Assembly: GCA_001314845.1 (NCBI GenBank)
Contig: LJZQ01000025.1
Span: 1-63,207 of the forward strand
DNA length: 63,207 nt
Direction of reading: 5' to 3'
From: Marinobacter excellens HL-55
Lineage (GTDB): Bacteria; Pseudomonadota; Gammaproteobacteria; Pseudomonadales; Oleiphilaceae
The notes under the pieces were generated by a model. It was not told the DNA's origin. It saw nothing but the letters and a program-made list of their open reading frames with translations, and did no database searches. Position 1 is the first letter of the stretch, and every line of letters begins with the position of its first letter. This document shows positions 40,745-49,377 of the stretch, piece by piece. The position numbers were made by a program, and so were the translations under genes.

Positions 40745-40821
40745 GCCTCCGTAGCTCATCTGGATAGAGCGTCCCCCTCCTAAGGGGAAGGTAGCAGGTT
40801 CGAGTCCTGCCGGGGGTACCA
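40745..40821 (+). tRNA. tRNA-Arg (anticodon CCT)
   Basis: A complete 77-base cloverleaf with encoded CCA. The acceptor arm GCCTCCG (40745-40751) pairs with CGGGGGT (two G-U pairs), the D arm is GCTC/GAGC, the anticodon stem TCCCC/GGGGA encloses CTCCTAA (anticodon CCT, reading AGG), and the T arm is GCAGG-TTCGAGT-CCTGC. Its 3' half is a common target for tyrosine integrases, and an integrase gene begins 194 bases downstream, so this is the probable attachment site of the island. Confidence 0.95.
40799..40821. mobile_element. Presumed attL core: 3' end of tRNA-Arg
   Basis: The T-arm and acceptor end of the tRNA is the expected crossover segment of the adjacent P4-type integrase. I searched the rest of the window by eye for a second copy and found none, so attR is outside the window, diverged, or lost. 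The exact core limits cannot be fixed from one end. Confidence 0.45.
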
Positions 40822-40932
40822 GTTAGCCTTCCACCAAGATCCACCAACCTCTACAACCTACCGTTTTTAAACACTTTTTACCTCATTCTTAGTCCATGAA
40901 CATCCATTGATATCCATGCTCAGCCACAACCT

Positions 40933-41016
40933 TTGGGGGTACATTTGGGGGTGCAAACTGATATGCACCCCGCTATAGTAAGTTTTATACCCCCAACCGC
41001 TGCAGGATACCCCCAA
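40933..41016. repeat. Repeated TTGGGGGTA / TACCCCCAA motifs, candidate integrase arm sites
   Basis: The nonamer occurs as TTGGGGGTA at 40933-40941 and TTGGGGGTG at 40945-40953 (12 bases apart), and inverted as TACCCCCAA at 40988-40996 and 41008-41016 (20 bases apart). The last copy touches the integrase ATG. The tRNA end also contains GGGGGTAC. Arm-type binding sites of the integrase, which could also repress its own gene, are the likeliest reading. Confidence 0.5.
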
Positions 41017-42230
41017 TGGCGACGGACAAGCTGACCGACAGACAGATCAAATCTGCCAGCTTCGAAAAGTATGGCAAGCGCACCAAGCTCTCTGACGGTG
41101 CAGGCATGTACCTGGATATCCAGCCGTCGGGCAAGTATTGGCGCATGAAGTACCGGTTCGGCGGCAAAGAAAAAACGTTGGCTCTGGGGGTATACCCGGA
41201 CGTTCCACTAAAGCTCGCCCGGCAGAGGCGCTCTGAGGCACGAGCATTAATCGCTGACGGCGTAGACCCCAATGAGTTAAAAAAGCAGGAAAAAGCCACT
41301 GAGCAGGAGAAAAGCGACACCTTCAAGGTTGTTGCGGAAGAATGGCTGAAGCTGAAAAAAGGAGAGCTTTCCGAAGGCACCTTGAGAGTAGCACGTAGAA
41401 GACTGGAGACCTGGACCTACCCGAAACTCGGCCACTTACCTATCGCAGACATCAAGCCTGCCAAGATTCTGGAAACGCTTCGCGAAATCGAGAACCAGGG
41501 TAAACACGAAACAGCGCACCGCATACGCCAGCGCATTGGTGAGATCTATCGGTACGCCGTCGCAGAAGGCCGAGCTGAAACAGATCCGACTTCCACATTG
41601 AAAGGCCTATTGAAGACAGTCCCTACGCAGCACAGGGCTGCCATCACCTCGTCGGATGAGCTCGGAACCCTGTTGCGAGCCATTGACGCCTACAGTGGCC
41701 ACGCCTCAACCAGAGCGGCGCTGAAGCTTGCTCCAATGCTGTTCTTGCGACCTGGTGAGCTACGGAACGCTGAGTGGGCAGAGATAGACCTGGAATCAGG
41801 CACTTGGGTCGTGCCGGGCAAACGCATGAAAGGCACTCAGAAGGCCAAACGGGCCGGCTTAGTACCGGACCACATTGTTCCGCTATCCAAGCAAGCAATT
41901 GCTATCCTGAAGGAGCTCCAAGCGATCACGGGCCACCAGCACCTGGTATTCGAGTCTGTGAAATCGGGCCGCCCGCTCTCAGATAACACTATTAACGTTG
42001 CTCTGCGGTCCATGGGCTTCGATGGTTCCACCATGGTTGGGCACGGCTTTCGAGCGACCGCCTCAACACTGCTCCATGAACAAGGCTGGCCGCCGGAAGT
42101 CATTGAGCTGCAGCTTGCGCACAAACAACGCAACCAGGTTGCTGCAGCATATAACCGCTCTGCTCGATTGAAAGAGCGGACGCAGATGATGCAAGCATGG
42201 GCAGATCACCTCACCAAACTAAAGGCTTGA
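41016..42230 (+). CDS. Tyrosine-type integrase (P4-like, DUF4102 N-terminus)
   Basis: A 404-residue site-specific recombinase. The N-terminal DUF4102 arm-binding domain (LTDRQIKSA...KLSDGAGMYLDIQPSGKYWR) is followed by a SAM-like core-binding domain and the catalytic domain: first Arg in FLRPGELRNAEW, HGFR (HxxR) in VGHGFRATASTLLHEQG, the second His in LAHKQRNQ, and the Tyr nucleophile in AAYNRS. It sits directly downstream of tRNA-Arg in the same direction, the standard layout for a genomic island. No excisionase was found beside it except the AlpA-like gene 1.2 kb away. Confidence 0.95.
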   Translation: MATDKLTDRQIKSASFEKYGKRTKLSDGAGMYLDIQPSGKYWRMKYRFGGKEKTLALGVYPDVPLKLARQRRSEARALIADGVDPNELKKQEKATEQEKSDTFKVVAEEWLKLKKGELSEGTLRVARRRLETWTYPKLGHLPIADIKPAKILETLREIENQGKHETAHRIRQRIGEIYRYAVAEGRAETDPTSTLKGLLKTVPTQHRAAITSSDELGTLLRAIDAYSGHASTRAALKLAPMLFLRPGELRNAEWAEIDLESGTWVVPGKRMKGTQKAKRAGLVPDHIVPLSKQAIAILKELQAITGHQHLVFESVKSGRPLSDNTINVALRSMGFDGSTMVGHGFRATASTLLHEQGWPPEVIELQLAHKQRNQVAAAYNRSARLKERTQMMQAWADHLTKLKA

Positions 42231-42270
42231 CCGCATACAGCCCAGCTATTTATTTGTGAGCTGACGAATA

Positions 42271-43122
42271 CTACAAAAAACCCTTTTCATCGGATAGCGC
42301 CTTACTCACGAGAGCATCTACAAGCTCTCCTTGAGTCTTATACCCGTCTCGCCTCATCAGTTCTTTTATACCTTCTTTAGTTTCAGGGAGTAGCAAGACA
42401 TTAACCTGACATCGCTCATTCCTTTTCTTATTGGTTTTTATGCTCCACTTCCGTCTTAAATCTCTAATGAGCATCTCTTCCATCTTTGGATTGAGGCTGG
42501 ACTGATCCAACATACAGCGAAACTTCAAGAGACTTTCATTTATTGACAAAGGATTATTTACACTTCCCGGGACCAAGCTTGGCAACCCGGCATTAAGGCC
42601 TTCATTAATTAGCCATGATACTTGCTCGGAATTATTACCATCCACCCAGTCTAAAGAGTAATCTTTTAACATGCGAAGGTTCCAGATAGAGGTTAAATCT
42701 CGAACGATACGCAATTTATCGGAACCAAGCCTAGTATCGAGATCAACAGCCAGAAGAAAACATGACCGATCATCCAAGTAATACTTAAGGCTCCCAAGAT
42801 CAAAATCGAAACCATTGTCGACTACCAGCTTGTACATAAGGAAACTAATCAGTCTTTTTCCAGCATTACCTATAATACCGCTCATTTCATAATTAACGAC
42901 ATGCTGCTGATAGTAATTAAAAACCCAATCAGCGTATGCCTCATCTCTATTTTCAATCGCTTTTGCACAAGACTCCGCCAACCCCAAAGGATTTTTAAAA
43001 GACTCGGGATGACTGATCGCAAAGTCACGACCAAGAACAGACCAAAGCCACAAGAGATCCTGATCAGAAAAGGACTGAAATCTTTTGGGTAACATTTCTC
43101 GGGTTTTGTCATGAACTGCCAT
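42271..43122 (-). CDS. Unknown AT-rich island protein with ribbon-helix-helix-like C-terminus
   Basis: A 283-residue soluble protein that I do not recognise. The middle contains several W/D-rich helices. The C-terminal 45 residues (RCQVNVLLLPETKEGIKELM followed by RRDGYKTQGELVDALV) look like a ribbon-helix-helix: one beta strand and two helices. It is clearly more AT-rich than the core genome and faces away from the integrase. Two 27-base imperfect direct repeats lie 55 bases upstream of its start, so autoregulation is plausible. A regulator of the island is the best guess. Confidence 0.65.
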   Translation of the reverse strand: MAVHDKTREMLPKRFQSFSDQDLLWLWSVLGRDFAISHPESFKNPLGLAESCAKAIENRDEAYADWVFNYYQQHVVNYEMSGIIGNAGKRLISFLMYKLVVDNGFDFDLGSLKYYLDDRSCFLLAVDLDTRLGSDKLRIVRDLTSIWNLRMLKDYSLDWVDGNNSEQVSWLINEGLNAGLPSLVPGSVNNPLSINESLLKFRCMLDQSSLNPKMEEMLIRDLRRKWSIKTNKKRNERCQVNVLLLPETKEGIKELMRRDGYKTQGELVDALVSKALSDEKGFL

Positions 43123-43176
43123 ACAACACCTGCGGCCTCAAGAAAATAAGGATAAAAACGAGACCAACTTTAGCAC

Positions 43177-43236
43177 ATTTCTGGCATTTTTCTACAATGT
43201 TTCATGCATATTTCTGTGATTTTTCTGCTATGTTTC
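43177..43236. repeat. 27-base direct repeats upstream of the unknown regulator-like gene
   Basis: Copies at 43177-43203 and 43210-43236 match at 23 of 27 positions (consensus ATTTCTGnnATTTTTCTnCnATGTTTC). Their starts are 33 bases apart, three helical turns. They precede the minus-strand gene that starts at 43122. Operator or iteron use is inferred from spacing. Confidence 0.5.
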
Positions 43237-43479
43237 TAGGTAGTTTATAGGCCGACTCTATGTATATCTATCGTGTCGTCATGCCTAAATACAGGGAGTT
43301 ACAGGGCTATCACTGGAAGTGAAGCTGGGGCACTGTGGCTAGCGCGACGTTGACAGAAAGCCCGGAACGGCTATAGAGCCTTGCGGTCCTGCGCCAGGTT
43401 GAGCCCACCCTCATGAGCATCGATAAACTTTTACTGACCTCCCCGGATCTTCTGAGACGAACCGTTCAGGAGATCACCC
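43237..43479. other. Non-coding region before the AlpA-like gene
   Basis: No gene is seen between the direct repeats and the AlpA-like gene. AGGAG a few bases before 43480 serves as its ribosome binding site. No terminator or attachment site was recognised. Confidence 0.5.
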
Positions 43480-43668
43480 ATGAGAATTCTCAGACTCAGA
43501 GACGTGATGGAGAAGACAGGCCTTGCCCGCTCTACTGTTTACAAATACATCGAAGCAGGCACCTTTCCAAAGCCGATTGATTTAGGTGGTAGGTCTGTAG
43601 GCTGGGTAGACGAAGAAATAAACGACTGGATACTGAAGAAGATCAATCAGCGTGATTCCCGCCAGTAA
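43480..43668 (+). CDS. AlpA family transcriptional activator / excisionase-like
   Basis: A 62-residue MerR-like winged helix of the AlpA family: RLRDVMEKTGLARSTVYKYI, then EAGTFPKPIDLGGRSVGW and VDEEINDWI. In CP4-57, AlpA activates integrase expression and promotes excision; P4 Vis is a relative. This makes it the likely directionality switch for the integrase 1.2 kb to the left. AGGAG lies upstream of the ATG. A 182-base AT-rich gap separates it from the next gene. Confidence 0.92.
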   Translation: MRILRLRDVMEKTGLARSTVYKYIEAGTFPKPIDLGGRSVGWVDEEINDWILKKINQRDSRQ

Positions 43669-43850
43669 TCAGAAACAATCTTTAAAACACCTCAACTATT
43701 TTTGCAGACCAAAAACAACTATCTGAAATAGTCTCGGTTGGCGCAACCTCTAACGCGCTAACACTTAACCCAGATAAACACATGTAGGTTTTAAATATTA
43801 TTAATTAGCAGCTTTTAATAATAACTAAACATGAAAGATAGAGCCTAGAC

Positions 43851-44504
43851 ATGGAACCCCTAACAATGACTAACCCATACAACATGCCCCTCACCACAGA
43901 GGGCATGTTTAAATCGATGCCCCTTCTTCCAAAGCATGGACCATACATCGAAAGTTATCTTGAACGAATAGAAGGCACAATAAATCAAGCGGCCATTAAC
44001 CATCCCCATTCAATTGCTATAAGAATAGATCTCAGACTTCCTTGCTGGTACGACTGGCGCAATGAAGCCGGTCGTCCTCTATTCAACAGGTTTATCGACT
44101 CGCTAAAAGCGAAGATCAAGGCCTATGGCAAATCACTGTCCCGTCAAGGTAAACGATTTCATCCAACCAAAGTCGGCTTTATCTGGTGCAGAGAGTTCAC
44201 TAACCCTAATTACCCCCACTATCACTGCATCCTCTTCTTTAACAAACAAACCTTTCGAGGGCTGGGTGAATTAGGAATCGGTAGTACCGGCCTGTATGGA
44301 ATGATAAGTGGGGCCTGGTGCAGTGCATTGAACTGCGGCCAGATAGAAGGTGACGGGCTCATTCACATCCCACAGAATTGCCTTTACCACCTTCGGCAGG
44401 GGGAGCCTTACGATGACCTATTCAAGCGCGCCAGCTATCTGGCGAAACAATCCTCCAAAGTGTGGGGATTAGCCAGCCACAACTTTGGGACAAGCAGGAG
44501 GTGA
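43851..44504 (+). CDS. Inovirus Gp2 / YagK-YfjJ family protein with HUH-type motif
   Basis: A 217-residue protein of the inovirus Gp2/YfjJ family found in P4-like satellites and cryptic prophages. It carries PHYHCILFFN with H123-Y-H125, the HUH pattern of rolling-circle nickases, and a possible catalytic segment SYLAKQSSK with Y196 and K199. Relatives include filamentous-phage replication proteins, so nicking of the element's DNA is possible, but many family members are shorter and untested. AT-rich DNA and the adjacent AlpA gene support a mobile origin. A second in-frame ATG is at 43866. Confidence 0.82.
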   Translation: MEPLTMTNPYNMPLTTEGMFKSMPLLPKHGPYIESYLERIEGTINQAAINHPHSIAIRIDLRLPCWYDWRNEAGRPLFNRFIDSLKAKIKAYGKSLSRQGKRFHPTKVGFIWCREFTNPNYPHYHCILFFNKQTFRGLGELGIGSTGLYGMISGAWCSALNCGQIEGDGLIHIPQNCLYHLRQGEPYDDLFKRASYLAKQSSKVWGLASHNFGTSRR

Positions 44505-44677
44505 AGCAGCAGCTACTGAGTTAGCATGCCCAAACCGGCACCCCTCATCCGCCGGTTGATCATCTCTGCGCTACCGGGCAATATCACCCCACTCAAACGC
44601 AACATTCGCGACACCCTCCGACTCAATCTGTCGCACCTTTCGAATAGCGTTCCCAGAAACACCAAACGGAAGTACCC

Positions 44678-47110
44678 ATGGCCTTAACGCTCGAACAACT
44701 CGAACGCCACCTGTTCAAAGCTGCTGACATTCTCCGGGGCAAAATGGATGCCTCGGAGTTCAAGGAATACATCTTCGGCATGCTGTTCCTCAAACGCTGC
44801 TCTGACGTGTTCGAGCAGCGCTATCAGGAGGTAGTTTCGAACCAGCGAGCCAAAGGCAAAGGCCAGGTCGAAGCAGAAGCTATTGCCGACATGGAGAACT
44901 GGTACAAGTCCACCTTCTATGTACCGAAGCAATCCCGCTGGGAGTTCTTGATGAACGATGCCCACCATGGCGTGGGCAACTACCTGAACAAAGCACTGGC
45001 AGGCCTGGAAGAGCACAACGTGAGTCTGGCGGGCGTGTTGGAGCATATCGACTTCACCCGGAAGGTCGGCTCCACCACCTTACCGGACAAAAAGCTGCGG
45101 GATCTGATCGTGCATTTCAGTCAGTACCGTTTGCGGAACGAAGACTTTGAGTTCCCGGACCTGCTGGGTGCAGCCTACGAGTACCTGATTGGCGATTTTG
45201 CCGATTCTGCCGGCAAGAAAGGCGGTGAGTTCTACACGCCCCGCCCTGTTGTTCGGATGATGGTCAGGCTCGCGAATCCACAGGAAGGACAAAGCGTTTA
45301 CGACCCATGTTGTGGATCAGGGGGCATGCTGATCATGTCCAAGGAGTATCTAGAGGAACAAGGCGGCGATCCAAAGCACCTGTCGATCTTTGGCCAGGAG
45401 AACTCTGGATCAGTCTGGGCTATCGCCAAAATGAATATGCTTCTCCACGGTATTCAGAGCGCAGATCTACGTAATGAGGACACAATAGAAAGTCCTCAGC
45501 ATGTCGAAGGCGGCGAACTAATGCGCTTCGATCGGATTCTCACTAACCCGCCTTTCTCCTGGCCGTTCGGCCCCAATGACAAAGAAGGTCAGAAAGGATG
45601 GGCGCCCAGCTTTCGAGAGAGATTTAGATATGGGGAAGTTCCCCTTGGCGCCAAGAAAGCCGACCTCATGTTCCTGCAACACATGGTCGCCAGCCTGAAA
45701 TCCGATGGCATGCTGGCCACGGTTATGCCCCATGGCGTGCTCTTCCGGGGTGGTGATGAAAAGCGCATTCGTGCCGGACTGCTGGAGAACGATCTGATTG
45801 AAGCCGTGATCGGCCTCGCCCCAAACCTGTTCTACGGCACCGGCATCCCTGCCTGTATTCTGGTATTGCGCAACAAGGGTGCTAAGGCGCCGGAACGCCA
45901 AGGCAAGGTCCTGTTTATCAATGCCGACCGGGAATACTACGAAGGCCGGGCACAGAACCATTTGCTGCCGGAGCATATCGAAAAAATCGCCAGTACCTTT
46001 GAGGCCTTTGACGAGGCAGACAATTTCTCGCGCATCGTTAGCCTGGAAGAATTGCGGGAAAACGACTACAACCTGAATATTCGTCGCTATGCGGATAATG
46101 CCCCAGCACCGGAACCCCAGGATGTGCATGCGCACCTGGTGGGCGGCATCCCCCTGAAGGAGGTTCAGGCCAAACAATCTCTGTTTGATGCCCAGGGCCT
46201 TGATCCCATGGATCTACTCACGCCCAAGCCAGGCGAAGAAGACTATGTGGACTTCCGGGATGACCTCACCGATAAGGCCGCGATCAAACCGGCAATCAAA
46301 CAGAATACCAGCGTTCAACGCAAAGAGGCCCAGCTCAAGGACAGCTTCGAAACCTGGTGGCAGCAACGAGCCCCCCATATTGCCCGACTCTCCGGCAATG
46401 GCCAGCAACTGAGCGCTCTGCGGGATGAACTAATAGGCACCTTCACTCACGCCCTGGACCCGATCGGCATGCTGGATCGGTTTGCTGTACGTGGCATCAT
46501 CGCTGGTTTCTGGGACCAAAACAAAAACGAATTCCGCACCCTGCAGGCTCGCGGCGTGCTCGGTGTGGTGGATGCCTGGCGTACCAGCGTCATCACGCTA
46601 CTGGAAGACGACCAGAAGAAGACCAACCCGTTGGACCACAAGCTGGTGACTTTCCTGCTGGCCGACTACGTGGCGGAACTGGAAGACCTGCAAGCCCAGA
46701 AGGCAGCGCTGGACGCCCGCATCAAAACCGCCACTGCACAGTCTGAGGAAGACGACAATGCGGAACCAGATGAAGACGCGCCCACCGAGGCGGATATCAA
46801 AGCTTGGAAATCTAAACGCACCAAAACCACCAAGACCCTGAAAGCCAAGCAGGCGAGCTTTGAAGCGCACCTGAACGAAGCGGTGGATGACCTGGACGAA
46901 GCCGGAGCCGCAGAGTTGATGCTAACGATTCTGCACAATGACATGCTGGGGATACTAGACGCCCACATTCAACAGCAGCGGCAGAAAGTGATTGCTGCGT
47001 TTGAGACCTGGTGGGATAAATATTGGGTAACGTTGGCGGACATCGAGGCGGAGCGGGACTCAGCAGCCACAGAGCTGAAGGGATACCTTAAGGGGCTCGG
47101 CTATGTCTGA
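44678..47110 (+). CDS. hsdM: Type I restriction-modification DNA methyltransferase subunit (HsdM)
   Basis: HsdM methylates adenine at the site chosen by HsdS and is needed for both modification and restriction. The 810 residues contain the HsdM N-terminal helical domain (about 1-150), the SAM-binding [11 protein letters not shown] near residue 210 and the catalytic NPPFSWPFG near 290. The last 300 residues are an extra helical, charged extension with coiled-coil character, longer than classical HsdM of about 520 residues but common in this subfamily. hsdS overlaps its end by 8 bases. Confidence 0.96.
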   Translation: MALTLEQLERHLFKAADILRGKMDASEFKEYIFGMLFLKRCSDVFEQRYQEVVSNQRAKGKGQVEAEAIADMENWYKSTFYVPKQSRWEFLMNDAHHGVGNYLNKALAGLEEHNVSLAGVLEHIDFTRKVGSTTLPDKKLRDLIVHFSQYRLRNEDFEFPDLLGAAYEYLIGDFADSAGKKGGEFYTPRPVVRMMVRLANPQEGQSVYDPCCGSGGMLIMSKEYLEEQGGDPKHLSIFGQENSGSVWAIAKMNMLLHGIQSADLRNEDTIESPQHVEGGELMRFDRILTNPPFSWPFGPNDKEGQKGWAPSFRERFRYGEVPLGAKKADLMFLQHMVASLKSDGMLATVMPHGVLFRGGDEKRIRAGLLENDLIEAVIGLAPNLFYGTGIPACILVLRNKGAKAPERQGKVLFINADREYYEGRAQNHLLPEHIEKIASTFEAFDEADNFSRIVSLEELRENDYNLNIRRYADNAPAPEPQDVHAHLVGGIPLKEVQAKQSLFDAQGLDPMDLLTPKPGEEDYVDFRDDLTDKAAIKPAIKQNTSVQRKEAQLKDSFETWWQQRAPHIARLSGNGQQLSALRDELIGTFTHALDPIGMLDRFAVRGIIAGFWDQNKNEFRTLQARGVLGVVDAWRTSVITLLEDDQKKTNPLDHKLVTFLLADYVAELEDLQAQKAALDARIKTATAQSEEDDNAEPDEDAPTEADIKAWKSKRTKTTKTLKAKQASFEAHLNEAVDDLDEAGAAELMLTILHNDMLGILDAHIQQQRQKVIAAFETWWDKYWVTLADIEAERDSAATELKGYLKGLGYV

Positions 47111-48419
47111 TTACCAGCGTGTCCTAGCCGGCTTACCCAACGACTGGAAGACAGCCAAAATTGAAGATCTGGGATCAGTTGTGAGTGGCGGAACGCCCAG
47201 TCGTGAAATTTCGAACTACTGGGGCGGCACCATTCCTTGGGTTACCCCCGGTGAAGTGACTACTTTAAAGCAGAAAACTTTCCGTCTGACGCATGAATCC
47301 ATTACCAATGAAGGGCTTCGTCAAAGCGGAGCGAACCTTCTGCCTGCTGGCAGCCTATTAGTCACTACTCGGGCATCTCTTGGGTACTGTGCTATCAACT
47401 CGGTTCCGGTAACGACCAATCAAGGGTTCAAAAGCATTGTTTTCCGTCAAGGCTTACACCCTGATTACTATTACCACTGGACACGAAAGTTAAGCTCAGA
47501 GCTGAAACGCCGAGCCTCCGGGACGACTTTTCTAGAGATATCGGGAGCAGACTTCAAGCAAATCGAACTGCCTGTTCCGCCCTCAGAAGAGCAGCAAAAA
47601 ATCGCCCAGATCCTCGACACCCTGGACACCCAAATCCAGAAAACCGAGGCCCTGATCGCCAAATTGGAGAAAATCAAGAAAGGCCTGCTCCACGATCTGC
47701 TCACCCGAGGCATCGACCAGAACGGCCAGCTACGTCCCATGCCGGAAGAGGCGCCAGAGCTTTATAAGGAGTCGGCTTTGGGGCTAATTCCACGAGAGTG
47801 GGATGTTTCGGAACTCGGAACCGTCACAACCTCTTCAGTAATTGGTCCATTTGGCAGTGACTTGGTCGCATCGGATTACCGCAGTGAAGGGGTTCCGGTT
47901 GTATTCGTTCGAGACATCGCAGGAGCACGATACGACCGTGTAAGCCAGGTTTTTGTAAGTCATAAAAAAGCACTTGCTCTATCAGCCCATGAAGTAAAGG
48001 CCGGCGATTTACTTCTGACGAAAATGGGGTTGCCACCCTGCATATCTGCCGTATACCCCGAAAACGAACCTGCGGGAATAATTACTGCTGACATCGTTCG
48101 CCTCCGACTTAATGCCGCCGTAACCCCGAAATGGGCTCAGTACTTCGTGAATTCCGAATACGTAAAGGCGCAAGTAAGAGGTATCACTGCTGGTGTCACT
48201 AGGCCCAAAGTCACACTGAAAGATGTGAGAAGCCTGAAAATCGCGATACCCAGCACCGAGGAACAGGCTCGAATTCTCGACATCCTCCAGCGTTGCTCCA
48301 AACGACTGGGATCAGAACGTGCAGAATTGTCCAAATTACAATCTCAAAAATCCGGCCTGATGGACGACCTACTCACCGGCCGGGTCCGCGTCACCCCGCT
48401 ACTCAAGGATGCTGGATGA
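47103..48419 (+). CDS. hsdS: Type I restriction-modification specificity subunit (HsdS)
   Basis: HsdS supplies two target recognition domains, one for each half of a bipartite site. Of 438 residues, TRD1 spans about 10-150, with the first conserved helix [20 protein letters not shown] and [17 protein letters not shown]2 follows from about 225 and ends with [14 protein letters not shown] and [15 protein letters not shown]. The two halves are unrelated in the variable parts, as expected for an asymmetric site. The macro-domain gene starts inside its stop codon (ATGA). No frameshift was seen. Confidence 0.95.
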   Translation: MSDYQRVLAGLPNDWKTAKIEDLGSVVSGGTPSREISNYWGGTIPWVTPGEVTTLKQKTFRLTHESITNEGLRQSGANLLPAGSLLVTTRASLGYCAINSVPVTTNQGFKSIVFRQGLHPDYYYHWTRKLSSELKRRASGTTFLEISGADFKQIELPVPPSEEQQKIAQILDTLDTQIQKTEALIAKLEKIKKGLLHDLLTRGIDQNGQLRPMPEEAPELYKESALGLIPREWDVSELGTVTTSSVIGPFGSDLVASDYRSEGVPVVFVRDIAGARYDRVSQVFVSHKKALALSAHEVKAGDLLLTKMGLPPCISAVYPENEPAGIITADIVRLRLNAAVTPKWAQYFVNSEYVKAQVRGITAGVTRPKVTLKDVRSLKIAIPSTEEQARILDILQRCSKRLGSERAELSKLQSQKSGLMDDLLTGRVRVTPLLKDAG

Positions 48420-48874
48420 TCGAGTACTGCCACGGAAATCTGTTTGAAGCGGATGCCGAAGCCTTGGTGAACCCAGTGAACACTCAGGGCGTTATGGGCA
48501 AAGGCCTAGCGCTGGCGTTCAAAAAGATGTTCCCGGAAAATTTCGACGCTTACGCCGAAGCCTGCCAATCAGGCCAAATCAAAACCGGCAAAATGTTTGT
48601 AACTGAACAACAGGCACTCATCGGTCCCCGCTGGATCATTAACTTTCCCACCAAACAATATTGGCGCGATCCATCGAGGTTGGAGTGGATAGAGGAAGGG
48701 CTGTCAGATCTGAAGAAGATACTGATTGAGCAACAGATCCAATCGGTTGCGGTTCCGCCACTCGGCTGTGGCTTGGGTGGTCTGGACTGGAAATTGGTCA
48801 AGCCTAGAATTGAAGATTCGCTCACAAGTCTCTCGTCTGTCCGGGTTTTAGTCTTCGAGCCGCCCGGCAGCTGA
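48416..48874 (+). CDS. Macro-domain protein (DarG-like ADP-ribosyl hydrolase fold)
   Basis: A 152-residue single macro domain. The ADP-ribose loop is visible in [20 protein letters not shown] and NTQGVMGKGLALAFKKMFP near the N-terminus, and VAVPPLGCGLGGLDW is the second phosphate loop. The closest type is the N-terminal domain of DarG, the antitoxin that removes ADP-ribose from thymidine in DNA. Here the C-terminal half of DarG is absent and there is no DarT toxin in the window. The start overlaps the hsdS stop by 4 bases, so it is translated with the R-M operon. An upstream in-frame start at 48293 is rejected. Confidence 0.9.
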   Translation: MIEYCHGNLFEADAEALVNPVNTQGVMGKGLALAFKKMFPENFDAYAEACQSGQIKTGKMFVTEQQALIGPRWIINFPTKQYWRDPSRLEWIEEGLSDLKKILIEQQIQSVAVPPLGCGLGGLDWKLVKPRIEDSLTSLSSVRVLVFEPPGS

Positions 48875-48891
48875 TTGACCGGCAACTGCCG

Positions 48892-49377
48892 TTAACTTTT
48901 GAAGACAGCCCCGCTATTGCGAATCAGCTGCAGGAAGTTGATACAAGTTACCCCTACCTCCGGCAGTTCACAGACCGCCGGAATCTTGTACTTGGCAAGA
49001 ATCTCAGGTTTTCCGAACTGGCGACCTTCGTCAGAAATCAGCGTTAAGCCATTTACACTCGCAGTCGCAATGATAAAGATATCGTTCTCACCGACGCCCT
49101 TCGGGTGATACTGGTCTTCCTCGATACCAAGTAGGTGCTTTATCCGTATCGATTCAGCCAGAATTTCGGACGTCAAAGGCAGCACCGTTATGTCATTACG
49201 CTTCAACCAGTCAGCGCATTCCGGAGTTTTCTTGTTAACCTCTTCGAGCGCAACGCTAGGAATAACCAGACTCTGATTCGCTAGTTCCTCCTCCAGCCAA
49301 TCCCACAGTGGCGGAAACAATTCCGGCGGGTAATTATCCCAGGCGTAAATAATCGACGAAGCATCAAATAGAGACAT
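48892..49377 (-). CDS. DUF4411 PIN-like protein
   Basis: A 161-residue DUF4411 protein with a PIN-type acidic set: D5 in SLFDASSIIYAWD, E45/E46 in SVALEEVNKK, D99 in GVGENDIFIIATA and D116 in LISDEGRQ. PIN proteins are metal-dependent ribonucleases, often toxins. It overlaps the end of the ImmA/IrrE gene by 14 bases, and this pairing recurs widely, so the two are probably a functional unit. It lies on the minus strand inside a plus-strand R-M locus. Confidence 0.87.
   Translation of the reverse strand: MSLFDASSIIYAWDNYPPELFPPLWDWLEEELANQSLVIPSVALEEVNKKTPECADWLKRNDITVLPLTSEILAESIRIKHLLGIEEDQYHPKGVGENDIFIIATASVNGLTLISDEGRQFGKPEILAKYKIPAVCELPEVGVTCINFLQLIRNSGAVFKS

Noticed and set aside
48293..48415. 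An upstream extension of the macro-domain protein
   Set aside because: It lies within hsdS in another frame, and the macro domain begins at the ATG at 48416 that overlaps the hsdS stop.
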